In this document: positions 1 through 7,819 of the stretch, piece after piece | Layout: each line of letters opens with the position of its first letter | Position numbering within the stretch: position 1 is the first letter of the stretch | Source of the DNA: Deltaproteobacteria bacterium | Lineage (GTDB): Bacteria; Myxococcota_A; Polyangia; Polyangiales; JADJMO01 | Length of the DNA: 64,000 nucleotides | Direction: 5' to 3' | NCBI GenBank assembly: GCA_025363655.1 | Contig: JANYDK010000121.1 | Coordinates: 186,001-250,000, forward strand | The notes under the pieces: generated by a model | The model's database searches: none | Told to the model about the DNA's origin: nothing | What the model saw: the letters and a program-made list of their open reading frames with translations, nothing else | Position numbers and translations under genes: made by a program

Positions 1-1
1 C

Positions 2-643
2 GATCTGCAGCTCTGGTTCAACAACGGCAACCGTTGGGGATGTCAGGCGTACGACTCGGCGTACGGCGCCAACTATCACTTCGCGGTCGGCGCCGATCCG
101 CGGGCGCCGGGTTGGGTCGGGAACGCCAACGTCGTCGTCTCGCGCGCGACCTGCAGCGCCGGACCGTGCGACGCGGATCTCCGTCCGCTCGCGGGAGGGT
201 TCTCCTTCGACACGTGGGCGAGGCAGCGCGCGGCGATCACGGCGGCGTATTTCCAAGTCTGGAAGTCGGGGGTCACCGACTTCGACAATCCCGATCTGTG
301 GAAGCAGCTCGACGTGCAGGTGCACACGCGCATCGGCGAGGCCGGCACCTTCACCAGCAGCTACGTCTCCTTCGATCACCGCGTTGGCAACGACGCGCGC
401 TACGTGATCTCGCTGCGCGGGCTCGATCCGTTCGCCGGGCCGAGCGGCTATGGCGGCGTCGTCGTCACCAAGAAGGCCGACTGCCCGAAATTCCCGCTCC
501 GCAAATCGGCCGACGGCGCCTACGTCGAGACCGACCTCTTCTTCTACGTCACCGTCAACGGCGTCGAGCTGCGCCCCGCGCCGGGCGCGACGTACAAAGG
601 CACTTACAGCGAGTACGTCGGCAACTACGCGATCTGCCTCTGA
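2..643 (+). CDS. Truncated secreted or surface protein, C-terminal part
   Basis: An open frame runs from the left edge to a TGA at 641-643, so the start lies outside the window. The 213 visible residues are rich in aromatic residues and glycine and have four cysteines (two near residue 55-60, one late, one penultimate), as expected of an exported, disulphide-bonded beta protein. The N-terminal visible stretch, with tryptophans and the words GCQAYDS and YGANYHF, resembles DUF6209-type proteins of myxobacteria, but I recognise that only loosely. Codon third positions are mostly G or C, so coding is secure. Function is unknown. Confidence 0.75.
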   Translation, partial: DLQLWFNNGNRWGCQAYDSAYGANYHFAVGADPRAPGWVGNANVVVSRATCSAGPCDADLRPLAGGFSFDTWARQRAAITAAYFQVWKSGVTDFDNPDLWKQLDVQVHTRIGEAGTFTSSYVSFDHRVGNDARYVISLRGLDPFAGPSGYGGVVVTKKADCPKFPLRKSADGAYVETDLFFYVTVNGVELRPAPGATYKGTYSEYVGNYAICL

Positions 644-716
644 GGCCCGGTGTGGCGTGCATCCTTCTTCGACGTCGCGTCATCGGAGAGGGGCCGGTCT
701 CTTCCGGACACACGCC

Positions 717-1220
717 ATGCGCATCCTGGCCATTTGCGGCAGCCTCCAGAAATCCTCGGGCAATCGTGCCCTGCTCGACGAAGCCGCGCGACGCGTACCC
801 GGCGGCGTCACCGTCGAGCGCTACGAAGGTCTCGCCGAGCTCCCGCACTTCGATCCCGACCTCGAAGCGAACGGCACGCCACCCACGGTCGCCGGGCTTC
901 GTCGCGCTCTCGCCGCCTCCGACGCGGTCCTCATCGCCTGCCCCGAGTACGGACACAGCCTCCCCGGCGCCTTGAAAAATGCGATCGATTGGGTGATCGG
1001 CAGCGGTGAGCTCGAACGAAAGTTGGTCGCCATCACCGCCTCCGTCCCCCACTCCGAACGAGGTCGACGCGGCCTCGGCGCCCTCCGTCAAGCCCTCGCC
1101 GCCGTCAGCGCACAAGTCGCGTTCGACGAACCCATCGTCCGCGGTGAAGGCCAAGCGAGCGACCTCGACCGAGTCTTCGCGGCCCTCGTCGCAGCCGCGT
1201 CAGCTGCCCAATCGGAATAG
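717..1220 (+). CDS. NAD(P)H-dependent FMN reductase family protein
   Basis: A 167-residue flavodoxin-like reductase. The N-terminus has the FMN phosphate-binding loop (ICGSLQKSSGNRALL, about residues 6-20). The middle has CPEYGHSLPGALKNAIDW (about residues 81-98), the usual signature of the NADPH-dependent FMN reductase family (PF03358), which transfers hydride from NAD(P)H to FMN, azo dyes or quinones in the cytosol. Length is near the family norm. The ATG at 717 is chosen because the flavin loop starts directly after it and the upstream in-frame extension has no homology-like content. It lies 73 bases after the previous gene and probably has its own promoter. The physiological substrate cannot be told. 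Confidence 0.88.
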   Translation: MRILAICGSLQKSSGNRALLDEAARRVPGGVTVERYEGLAELPHFDPDLEANGTPPTVAGLRRALAASDAVLIACPEYGHSLPGALKNAIDWVIGSGELERKLVAITASVPHSERGRRGLGALRQALAAVSAQVAFDEPIVRGEGQASDLDRVFAALVAAASAAQSE

Positions 1221-1246
1221 CGAACGACTCGCCGACGCCTGCGCCC

Positions 1247-1735
1247 CTACTTCCCCTCGACGATCCTCTTCATCTTCATCTTCGCCGCAAACGCATTCCC
1301 CGGCCGATCAATCACCATGTGGTCCGCATCGCCGAACACGATGATCACCACATCCTTCCCATTCAACAACGTGCACTTCATCGCCCCATCCTCCCGCACG
1401 AAATAGGTCGAAGAAAGCACCTGCCCGGGCATGCTGATCTTGATCTGATCCTTCGTGTAGATGATCCGCAGCGCATTCGCTTCGTCCGACCCCATCTGCT
1501 GATTGAGCGCCGCCGCGCTCGCTGACCCCGCGGGGGTGGCGGCCTCGAAGCCAATCGCCTGCCAAGTGCCAATCAACATCTGCGCGGCACTCGGCGGCGC
1601 AGGGGTCTGCAGGTTCGGCGCGGAGCTCGATGGGGGGGTGGCGACGGCGCTCGCGACGGTCTTGGACGGTGCGCTGCCTTCCTCTTTGCAGGCGAGGAGC
1701 GACGACAAAACGACGAGCACGACGCACCGACGCAT
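1247..1735 (-). CDS. Small lipoprotein with lipocalin-like core
   Basis: A 162-residue protein with a short hydrophobic signal and a lipobox, LLAC, placing the lipidated cysteine at residue 16. A Ser/Pro/Ala-rich linker (about residues 17-52) leads to a domain opening with LIGTWQ and followed by short beta-strand-like stretches ending in a Lys-rich tail. The GTW opening is typical of lipocalin-like small beta barrels, but I cannot assign a family. It converges with the FMN reductase gene with 26 bases between stops. It is probably an envelope protein of unknown ligand. Confidence 0.75.
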   Translation of the reverse strand: MRRCVVLVVLSSLLACKEEGSAPSKTVASAVATPPSSSAPNLQTPAPPSAAQMLIGTWQAIGFEAATPAGSASAAALNQQMGSDEANALRIIYTKDQIKISMPGQVLSSTYFVREDGAMKCTLLNGKDVVIIVFGDADHMVIDRPGNAFAAKMKMKRIVEGK

Positions 1736-1759
1736 GCGCGCGACGGTAGCTGATTTGCG

Positions 1760-1811
1760 AGCGGGCGCGCGGGCGCAGGGGCGGGTGCGGGCGCAAACGC
1801 CGACGCGGGCA
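1760..1811. repeat. GGGCGC-rich low-complexity intergenic tract
   Basis: This gap between a lipoprotein gene and the DHH gene is built from imperfect 5-7 base steps of the type GCGGGC and GGGCGCA. Similar tracts occur at 49881-49908 and 50571-50613, also between genes. It may be a slipped-strand microsatellite or a dispersed genome-specific spacer sequence. It carries no recognisable promoter. Confidence 0.5.
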
Positions 1812-1836
1812 TCAACCCGTGGTAACCCGCGATCCC

Positions 1837-2805
1837 ATGACCTCCGTCGTCGTCGCCACCCACGGTCACTGCTTCGACGGGATGGCCTCGGCCGTCCTCT
1901 TCACCCACCTCGCGCGCGAGGTCGACGAGCTGGCGAAGGGGGCCACCGTCTCCTACAAAGGGCAGGCCTACGATCCGGGCAAAAACGGGGTCGATCCGCG
2001 AATCTTCGCCGGGGCGGCGGTGACGGCGATCCTCGATTTCCGGTACACCCCGACGGACGCGCTGACCTGGTACTTCGATCACCACGCGAGCGCGTTTCCC
2101 ACCGAGGCCGATCGGGCGCACTTCGAGGTGTTGGCGGGGAAGGGGCGCGGGTTCTACGACGCCAAGTGTGGGTCGTGCACGAAGCTGATCGCGCGGATCG
2201 CGGTCGAGAAGTTCTCGGTCGACATCTCGCGCTTCGACGAGTTGGTGCGTTGGGCCGACATGATCGACTCGGCGAGCTTCCCGTCGCCCGAGCTGGCGGT
2301 CGAACGGCGCGAGCCGGTGATGAAGCTTTTGGCGGTGATCGAGCAGCAGGGGGACGATCGCCTCCTCTCCGATCTCGTCGCGCGGCTCTCGCGACGGCCG
2401 ATCGCCGAGGTGGCCGCCGACGTCGATCTGGTCGAGCGCTATGCGCCGATCGATGCCCTCCACCAAGCCCAAGTGCAGCGCATCCGGGCGCATGAAGAGC
2501 GGCGGGGCCCGGTCGTCTTCGTCGACTTGCTCGACGCCGTCACCGAGACGGTCACCAAATTCGTCACCTACGCCGACGTCCCCGACGCGCCGTACAGCGT
2601 CGTGCTCTCGCGCACCGAGAAGCGTTGCAAAATCTCGGTCGGCTACAATCCGTGGTGTGGCTCTCCGCGAGCGCACGACATCTCGAAGATTTGTGAACGC
2701 TTCGGCGGAGGCGGGCACGCGGTGGTGGGCGCCATCGCGCTCGCGCCCGATCTCGAGCGATGCCGCCAAATCGGGGCCGAAATCGTCGCCGAGCTGAGCC
2801 GCTAG
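1837..2805 (+). CDS. DHH family phosphoesterase
   Basis: A cytosolic phosphoesterase of the DHH/DHHA1 superfamily (RecJ, NrnA/oligoribonuclease and cyclic dinucleotide phosphodiesterase relatives). It shows an N-terminal metal motif (THGHCFDGMAS, residues 8-18), an Asp in LDFRYTP, the eponymous DHH in YFDHHAS, and a C-terminal GGGGHAVVGA loop typical of DHHA1 substrate binding. The family hydrolyses phosphodiester bonds of short nucleic acids or dinucleotides with Mn2+. Length (322 residues) fits single-module members without RecJ's extra OB domain. The ATG at 1837 is preferred; an in-frame GTG at 1819 would add six residues. No clear Shine-Dalgarno is seen. Substrate is not predictable from sequence. 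Confidence 0.88.
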   Translation: MTSVVVATHGHCFDGMASAVLFTHLAREVDELAKGATVSYKGQAYDPGKNGVDPRIFAGAAVTAILDFRYTPTDALTWYFDHHASAFPTEADRAHFEVLAGKGRGFYDAKCGSCTKLIARIAVEKFSVDISRFDELVRWADMIDSASFPSPELAVERREPVMKLLAVIEQQGDDRLLSDLVARLSRRPIAEVAADVDLVERYAPIDALHQAQVQRIRAHEERRGPVVFVDLLDAVTETVTKFVTYADVPDAPYSVVLSRTEKRCKISVGYNPWCGSPRAHDISKICERFGGGGHAVVGAIALAPDLERCRQIGAEIVAELSR

Positions 2806-2933
2806 GCTCGCGATCACGCGAAACTAGCCGCAACGCGTCGTCGCGTGCGATTGCAGCCCGGACGCAGCTCGGGGTGAATGCGGGCTCCGACCGCACGTCA
2901 ACCCGTGTGTCAGAGTAGTTTCGCCGTTTCGCT

Positions 2934-2944
2934 GGAGGCCCTCC
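2934..2944 (+). promoter_or_regulatory. Ribosome binding site inside a short palindrome
   Basis: The sequence GGAGGCCCTCC places the Shine-Dalgarno core (GGAGG) opposite its own complement, one base away, with the ATG of the zinc peptidase starting two bases later. As RNA it could form at most a four-pair stem with a three-base loop, so any masking of the site would be weak. Confidence 0.45.
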
Positions 2945-2945
2945 G

Positions 2946-4145
2946 ATGTCGCTCCGTTCCATGATCCGCGCGTCCGTTTTCGCCGCCTCGCTCGCCGCGA
3001 CCGTTGGCCTCGCCGGCTCGGCCGCCGCACAGACGACGATTCCCTTCCCGATTCCGGGCACCGGGACGCCCTCGCCGATCCCCGGCCTGCCCTTCCCGGG
3101 CGGAACGCCGGGCGCCACGCCGATCCCGGGCCTCCCGCCCTTCCAGCTCCCTGCGCCGGGCGGCGCGCCGGGCATCCCCAACATTCCGGGGCTCCCGAGC
3201 AACATCAAGCTCTTCTCGCCGACGGGCTCGCTGCTCAGCAGCTTCATGCACGACGAGGCGAAGAAAATCTTCCAGAAGGAGAAGGACGCGCTCAAGGAGA
3301 AGGACAAGGCGGTCGTCGCCAACATCCCGCTCCAGACCGATCCGGCCAAGGACGAGATCAACGCGTTCGCCGGCTGCGACGACAGCGGCAAGACGTTCGT
3401 CGTGGTCACCGAGGGCCTCTATCAAATCCTCGATCTCGTCGCGCAGACCCGCGCCACCGACGAAGTCTTCGGCACCTCGACGTACGACGCGTACATCAAA
3501 GATCTCGCCGCGCAGCAGGAGGGCAAGGCCACCGTGCTCCCTCTTCCGCCGGGCCTCCTGACGCCGGGACAGTCGCTCGATCCACGCAAATTGAAGCGCC
3601 AGCGTGAGATCTTCGACGAGTCGATCGGCTACGTCATCGGTCACGAGCTCGGTCACCACTACCTCGGTCACCTCGGCAGCGCCTGCTCGGGCGGCGGTGG
3701 TGGCACCTTCAAGCCGGGCGACGTCGTCAACGTGCTGAAGAAGGTCGCGCCGTTCTTCAACCAGCCGAACGAGATCGCCGCCGACATCGCCGGCACCAAC
3801 AACATCCTCGACGCCGGTCAGAACGAGTCCGACTACAAGTGGAGCGAGGGCGGCGCGCTCCTCGTCGTCGACTTCTTCCAGAAGCTCCAAGACCTCCACC
3901 CCGGTTCGGTGCTCTTCACGTTCATCTCGACGCACCCGAACCCCAAGCTCCGCGCGGGCTTCATCAAGAGCACCGCCAACACCTGGCGCGTGTTCCACCC
4001 CGGCGCGAAGACCGGCAACGGCAACACCTCCGATCCGAGCCCGCTCCCCGGTGGCCTCCCCTTCCCGACGGGCGGCAACACCCCCGGCAGCGGCGGCGGC
4101 ATCCCTGGCCTGCCGCAGATCCCGGGCCTCCCGACCCCGAAGTAA
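2946..4145 (+). CDS. Secreted M48-like zinc metallopeptidase with Pro/Gly-rich flanks
   Basis: A 399-residue exported protein: signal peptide with Ala-X-Ala-like end near residue 28 (SAAAQ), a Pro/Gly-rich segment (about 30-85), a peptidase core, and a second Pro/Gly-rich tail (about 350-399). The core has HELGH at residues 233-237 and, about 40 residues later, NEIAAD with Glu276, matching the HExxH plus downstream ExxxD of M48/Oma1-type gluzincins. The Ala-less HELGHHYLGH version is also typical of that clan. A good ribosome site (GGAGG, 2934-2938) lies 7 bases before the ATG, inside a short palindrome. Probably a periplasmic or secreted protease; the target is unknown. It lacks the membrane helices of HtpX. 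Confidence 0.82.
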   Translation: MSLRSMIRASVFAASLAATVGLAGSAAAQTTIPFPIPGTGTPSPIPGLPFPGGTPGATPIPGLPPFQLPAPGGAPGIPNIPGLPSNIKLFSPTGSLLSSFMHDEAKKIFQKEKDALKEKDKAVVANIPLQTDPAKDEINAFAGCDDSGKTFVVVTEGLYQILDLVAQTRATDEVFGTSTYDAYIKDLAAQQEGKATVLPLPPGLLTPGQSLDPRKLKRQREIFDESIGYVIGHELGHHYLGHLGSACSGGGGGTFKPGDVVNVLKKVAPFFNQPNEIAADIAGTNNILDAGQNESDYKWSEGGALLVVDFFQKLQDLHPGSVLFTFISTHPNPKLRAGFIKSTANTWRVFHPGAKTGNGNTSDPSPLPGGLPFPTGGNTPGSGGGIPGLPQIPGLPTPK

Positions 4146-4248
4146 CTCGCAACTCGCAAGCCCTCGAGTCGCTCGCAGCACTCTCGGTGTAAGCTGCGCT
4201 CGTCGTCTGCGTTGAAGTTCTCACTCCAACCGAACCCCAGGACCCCTC

Positions 4249-4956
4249 ATGGCCTCGTCGCACTTCACCGTTCCCGTGATCGCTTCTGCCCTCGTCATCG
4301 GCACCCTCGTCTCGGCAGGCTGTGAGCCGCGCAAGAAGGCGAACACTGGGGGAACGGGGGCTGCGACGACGGCGGTCGCGGTGGCGACGACCACGACGCC
4401 TGCGACGACGACGGCACCTCCGGCGACGACCACCGCGCCGACGGGGACGACCGCTCCTCCGGCGACGACAGGCGGATGGCCGGCGATGCCGCCGGGTGGC
4501 ATCGATCCCAACGTCGTCGCCGATGTGCTCGCGAAGGCTGGTGCGGCGATCGGCATTCCTGCGGCGGGCGGTGCAGCCGTGCCGGGCGACACGCTGCAGA
4601 CCACCATCAACGCCAGCGCCGCGAAGAACGCGCCTGGATTTGCCGCTGTTTCGCCGGTCGGACGCGCCACGCTGAAGAACGGCGAGCATGGCGGGATGAA
4701 CTTCGACATGGAAGCGGGCAAGTGTTACGTCGTGCTCGGCGCCGGTGGCCCGGGCGTGACGCAGCTCGGTCTGCACATGCTCTTCCCGATCACGCCGCCG
4801 AACGCGGTGCTCGCTTCCGACACTGCCCACGGCAACGCGCCGTTCCTCGGTGGAGACGGCAAGCCGCTCTGCCCGCCCGTGAAGTCGTCGGTCCGCCTCG
4901 ACGTCGTCCCGATGGCCGGCGCAGGTCAGGTCGCCGTCCAGGTCTGGTCCAAATAG
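4249..4956 (+). CDS. Thr/Ala/Pro-rich lipoprotein of unknown function
   Basis: A 235-residue protein with a signal peptide and lipobox VSAGC (lipidated Cys25). Residues about 35-80 are a low-complexity Thr/Ala/Pro linker, common in myxobacterial surface lipoproteins as a flexible stalk. The remaining domain (about 85-235) has two cysteines, a GKCYVVLGAGGPGV stretch and LPLCPPV-like ending; I recognise no family. It follows the zinc peptidase on the same strand after 103 bases and may be transcribed with it or separately. Probably an outer-membrane-anchored lipoprotein. Confidence 0.75.
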   Translation: MASSHFTVPVIASALVIGTLVSAGCEPRKKANTGGTGAATTAVAVATTTTPATTTAPPATTTAPTGTTAPPATTGGWPAMPPGGIDPNVVADVLAKAGAAIGIPAAGGAAVPGDTLQTTINASAAKNAPGFAAVSPVGRATLKNGEHGGMNFDMEAGKCYVVLGAGGPGVTQLGLHMLFPITPPNAVLASDTAHGNAPFLGGDGKPLCPPVKSSVRLDVVPMAGAGQVAVQVWSK

Positions 4957-5006
4957 TCCCCGAAGACTTCCGTGACCGAGCAGAGCGAGATCATCGGAAG
5001 TGGTGA

Positions 5007-5012
5007 TACGCT
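5007..5012 (+). promoter_or_regulatory. TACGCT -10-like hexamer before the HD-GYP gene
   Basis: TACGCT fits the TANNNT pattern of a sigma-70-type -10 element and ends six bases before the GTG start. If used, the transcript would begin at or next to the start codon. No convincing -35 is seen. The same hexamer recurs before other genes of the window. Confidence 0.4.
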
Positions 5013-5018
5013 CGTCGC

Positions 5019-7010
5019 GTGACTGACGAACTTCCCGGGGGAGGAAGCGAGCGACGTCGCGGTGGCATTTCGCGCGTCGCCGATGCGATGGCCGCCGACG
5101 GACGCTTCGTCGCCGACGTCGTCACGCGCCCGCATCAGCGCCTCTTGATGATTCGTCGGGGCGACCACTTCGTCACCCTGGCACCGAGCGAAGTGTGGGA
5201 CGAAGAGCCCGCGCTCCTCCGCCCGCATCTCGAGAAGGTGGCCGAGGGCGAGGCCGTGCTGATCCTCCTCGATCGCCCGAAAGAGCCTGATTTGGGGGCG
5301 ATCCTCGAGCGTGGCGTCTTCTCGATCATCGCGCGCGATGCCGACGTCGACGCCCTCTTCGTCGCGCTCCGTGGCGCCTTCGAATACCTCTCGACGAAGA
5401 CCCGCGCCGAGTCGCGTGGCAAGTGGTTGCAGCGCTATCGCTACGAGCTCGGTGAGCTCATCGAGATCGCGCGCGCGCTCACCACCGAACGCGATCTCGA
5501 CAAGCTGCTGCCGCTCATCCTCGAGAAGTCGCGCTTCATCACCGGCGCCGACGCAGGGAGCATCTACGTCGTCGAGGGCGACGATCCCGATCCGAGCCGC
5601 CGCACGCTCCGCTTCAAGACCTCGCAGAACGACTCGATCGCCTACGAATCCAAGGAGTTCACGCTCCCGATCAGCAACCGCTCGATCACCGGGTTCGTCG
5701 CGCTCACCAAGCAGACGGTGAACATCGCCGACGTCTACGAGCTGCCGCCGGGTACGCCGTATCAGTTCGATCGCTCGTTCGATCAGCGGATGCAGTACCG
5801 CAGCCAGTCGATGCTGGTCTCGCCGATGGTCTCGGCGCAGGGAGAAATCATCGGCGTCCTCCAGCTCATCAACAAGAAGCGCGAGCCGAAGCTGAAGCTG
5901 GCGAGCCCCGACGACGTCGAGCGGCTCGTCGTCGCCTTCGACGATCGCAGTGAAGAGCTCCTCGGCACGCTCGCCGCGCAGGCCGGAATCGCCCTCGAAA
6001 ACGCCATCCTTTACGCCGAGATCAACCGCATCTTCGCCGGCTTCGTCACCGCCAGCGTCGAGGCCATCGAGCAGCGCGATCCGACGACGAGCGGTCACTC
6101 GCGCCGCGTCGCCAACCTCACGGTCGGGCTCGCCGAGGTCGTCTCCGGCGAGATGGCGGGGCCTTATCGCGAGGCCAGCTTCTCGCTCAACGAGCTCCGC
6201 GAAATCGAAATCGCCTCGCTCCTCCACGACTTCGGCAAAATCGGCGTCCGCGAAGAGGTGCTGACGAAGGCGAAGAAGCTCTTCGATCATCAGCTGGCGA
6301 CGATTCGCCAACGCATCGACTTCGCGACCAAGGCGCACGAGGTCGACGTCCTCGAGCGTCGCTGTCGCATGATCGAACGCGGCGCTCCCAAAGAAGAGCT
6401 GCAGGCGCTCGACGACGAGCTGCACAAGCGACGCGCCGAGCTCGAAGCCGCCTGGCAGGCGATCCTCGCCGCCAACGAGCCGACGGTGCTCAAGAGCGGC
6501 GATTTTCACCAAATCGAGTCGCTCTCGCGCGAGACGTACGTCGACGTCGCCGGCAACGTCCATCCGCTGGTGACCACCGCCGAGGTCGCCTCGCTCTCGG
6601 TCCCGCGCGGCTCGCTCACCCCGGCCGAGTACGACGAGATCCGCTCGCACGTCGTCCACACGCGCAGCTTCCTCTCGCAAATTCCCTGGGGTCGCGCGTT
6701 TCGTCGCATCCCGCTGATCGCCGGGTGTCACCACGAGAAGCTCAACGGCGCGGGCTATCCCGCGCGCCTGAAGGGCGAAGAGATCCCGCTGCAGTCGAAG
6801 ATGATGGCCATCTCCGACATCTTCGACGCCCTGACCGCGAGCGATCGACCCTATAAAAAGGCCGTTCCCGTCGATCGCGCGCTCGACATCCTCGGCTACG
6901 AAGTGAAGGACGGCGCGCTCGACGGCGAGCTCGTGCGCCTGTTTCGTGAGGCCAAGGTGTGGACGCGCCTGATGGGCGAGGGCCCGCCGATCAGCATGCG
7001 CTTTCGCTAG
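5019..7010 (+). CDS. GAF domain HD-GYP phosphodiesterase with large insertion
   Basis: A 663-residue cytosolic protein. Residues about 20-130 look like a degenerate receiver, 140-330 are a GAF sensor domain, and the rest is an HD-GYP domain. HD-GYP enzymes hydrolyse cyclic di-GMP to pGpG or GMP. Visible motifs: SGHSRR (about 357), the catalytic HDFGKIG (about 403), HVVHTR (about 543) and HHEKLNGAGYP (about 570). About 120 residues, partly a Glu/Arg/Leu-rich coiled coil (about 440-490), are inserted between HDFGKIG and the LTPAEYDEIRSHV helix, where usual HD-GYPs have about 15. The GYP motif has Asn where Asp is usual (HHExxDGxGYP). Start is GTG at 5019. Likely a c-di-GMP phosphodiesterase gated by GAF ligand binding. 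Confidence 0.85.
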   Translation: MTDELPGGGSERRRGGISRVADAMAADGRFVADVVTRPHQRLLMIRRGDHFVTLAPSEVWDEEPALLRPHLEKVAEGEAVLILLDRPKEPDLGAILERGVFSIIARDADVDALFVALRGAFEYLSTKTRAESRGKWLQRYRYELGELIEIARALTTERDLDKLLPLILEKSRFITGADAGSIYVVEGDDPDPSRRTLRFKTSQNDSIAYESKEFTLPISNRSITGFVALTKQTVNIADVYELPPGTPYQFDRSFDQRMQYRSQSMLVSPMVSAQGEIIGVLQLINKKREPKLKLASPDDVERLVVAFDDRSEELLGTLAAQAGIALENAILYAEINRIFAGFVTASVEAIEQRDPTTSGHSRRVANLTVGLAEVVSGEMAGPYREASFSLNELREIEIASLLHDFGKIGVREEVLTKAKKLFDHQLATIRQRIDFATKAHEVDVLERRCRMIERGAPKEELQALDDELHKRRAELEAAWQAILAANEPTVLKSGDFHQIESLSRETYVDVAGNVHPLVTTAEVASLSVPRGSLTPAEYDEIRSHVVHTRSFLSQIPWGRAFRRIPLIAGCHHEKLNGAGYPARLKGEEIPLQSKMMAISDIFDALTASDRPYKKAVPVDRALDILGYEVKDGALDGELVRLFREAKVWTRLMGEGPPISMRFR

Positions 7011-7714
7011 GGATTGATCTTCGTCGGCAAGGCCACCGGGCCGACGGGCTTCTTCGGCCCCGGCTTCCACACGACCTGTTTCGCTTCGACCGTGAATTTC
7101 TGCTCCATCACGAAGACGTCGTCCTGGCCCTTGAGGGTGAACGAGGCGATGGGGCTCTTCGGTCGCAGCTGTTCGGAGAGGTGCGTGTCGAGGGTGAGAT
7201 CGAACTGGGCGTCGCGCGGGAGGTTCTCGATGAGGACGTGCGCCGCGCCCGACGCATCGGTGCGCGCGACCTCGCGGCCGAGGTAGAGGACCGGCAATCC
7301 AGCGCCGTTGTCGGCACGCACGGCGACGACGATGGTGCGCGTCGCCTTTGGGCATGACACGTCGTACTCGGGCATTTCCGTGGGATCGGCGAGGCGACGG
7401 AGGGTGATGGTGAGCGTCTTGGTCGGCGATTCATAGCCGACCGGGCAGACCACGCTCACCTCGTAGACGTCGCCTTGCCTCCCCTTCAGCTCGAGGGCGG
7501 CGATGCCCTTGTCGTTGGTGGTGGCGATCGGTTTGCCCGAATAGGTGACGTCGGCGCCGGCGAGCCCTTTTCCTGGATCGCTCGTGACGTGGACGGCGAC
7601 GCGGAGGGGCGCCTGTGACTCAGGGGAAAGGCCCCGATCGCAGGCGACGAGCGCGGAGAGCGCCACGAGGCCAAATGCACTACAAACAAGGCCAAATCGC
7701 CGAAGGCCGGACAT
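7007..7714 (-). CDS. Lipoprotein with carboxypeptidase-regulatory-like beta domains
   Basis: A 235-residue lipoprotein: signal, then lipobox LVAC with Cys25. The body shows repeats of the form GLAGADVTYSGKPIATTNDKG and LPVLYLGREVARTDASG, the hallmark of carboxypeptidase-regulatory or PEGA-like beta sandwiches used as spacers and binding modules at the cell surface. Its stop codon shares a CTAG palindrome (7007-7010) with the converging HD-GYP gene. A TAGGCT hexamer lies eight bases upstream of its ATG. Function is unknown; a structural or carbohydrate-binding role is possible. Confidence 0.75.
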   Translation of the reverse strand: MSGLRRFGLVCSAFGLVALSALVACDRGLSPESQAPLRVAVHVTSDPGKGLAGADVTYSGKPIATTNDKGIAALELKGRQGDVYEVSVVCPVGYESPTKTLTITLRRLADPTEMPEYDVSCPKATRTIVVAVRADNGAGLPVLYLGREVARTDASGAAHVLIENLPRDAQFDLTLDTHLSEQLRPKSPIASFTLKGQDDVFVMEQKFTVEAKQVVWKPGPKKPVGPVALPTKINP

Positions 7715-7722
7715 CGCTTGCG

Positions 7723-7728
7723 AGCCTA
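7723..7728 (-). promoter_or_regulatory. TAGGCT -10-like hexamer
   Basis: Read on the minus strand this is TAGGCT, eight bases before the ATG of the lipoprotein gene. It fits TANNNT and the TANGCT pattern seen before five other genes here. The -35 is not clear. Confidence 0.35.
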
Positions 7729-7819
7729 GCACCCGGCTCGACGCAGTGCTCCGGGTGCCGCGCGGGTGTTTCGCGCGGTCTCCCTCGCCACTCGCGCGCG
7801 ACAGCGATAGAAGGCTCAG

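Noticed and set aside
4966-5001. A terminator hairpin after the Thr-rich lipoprotein gene
   Set aside because: The ACTTCCG/CGGAAGT stem has seven pairs but a 22-base loop and no T run, and it reaches almost to the next gene's -10-like site.
4926-7355. An 809-codon open frame on the minus strand opposite the HD-GYP gene
   Set aside because: Composition is that of an antisense shadow, and the plus strand holds clear GAF and HD-GYP motifs.
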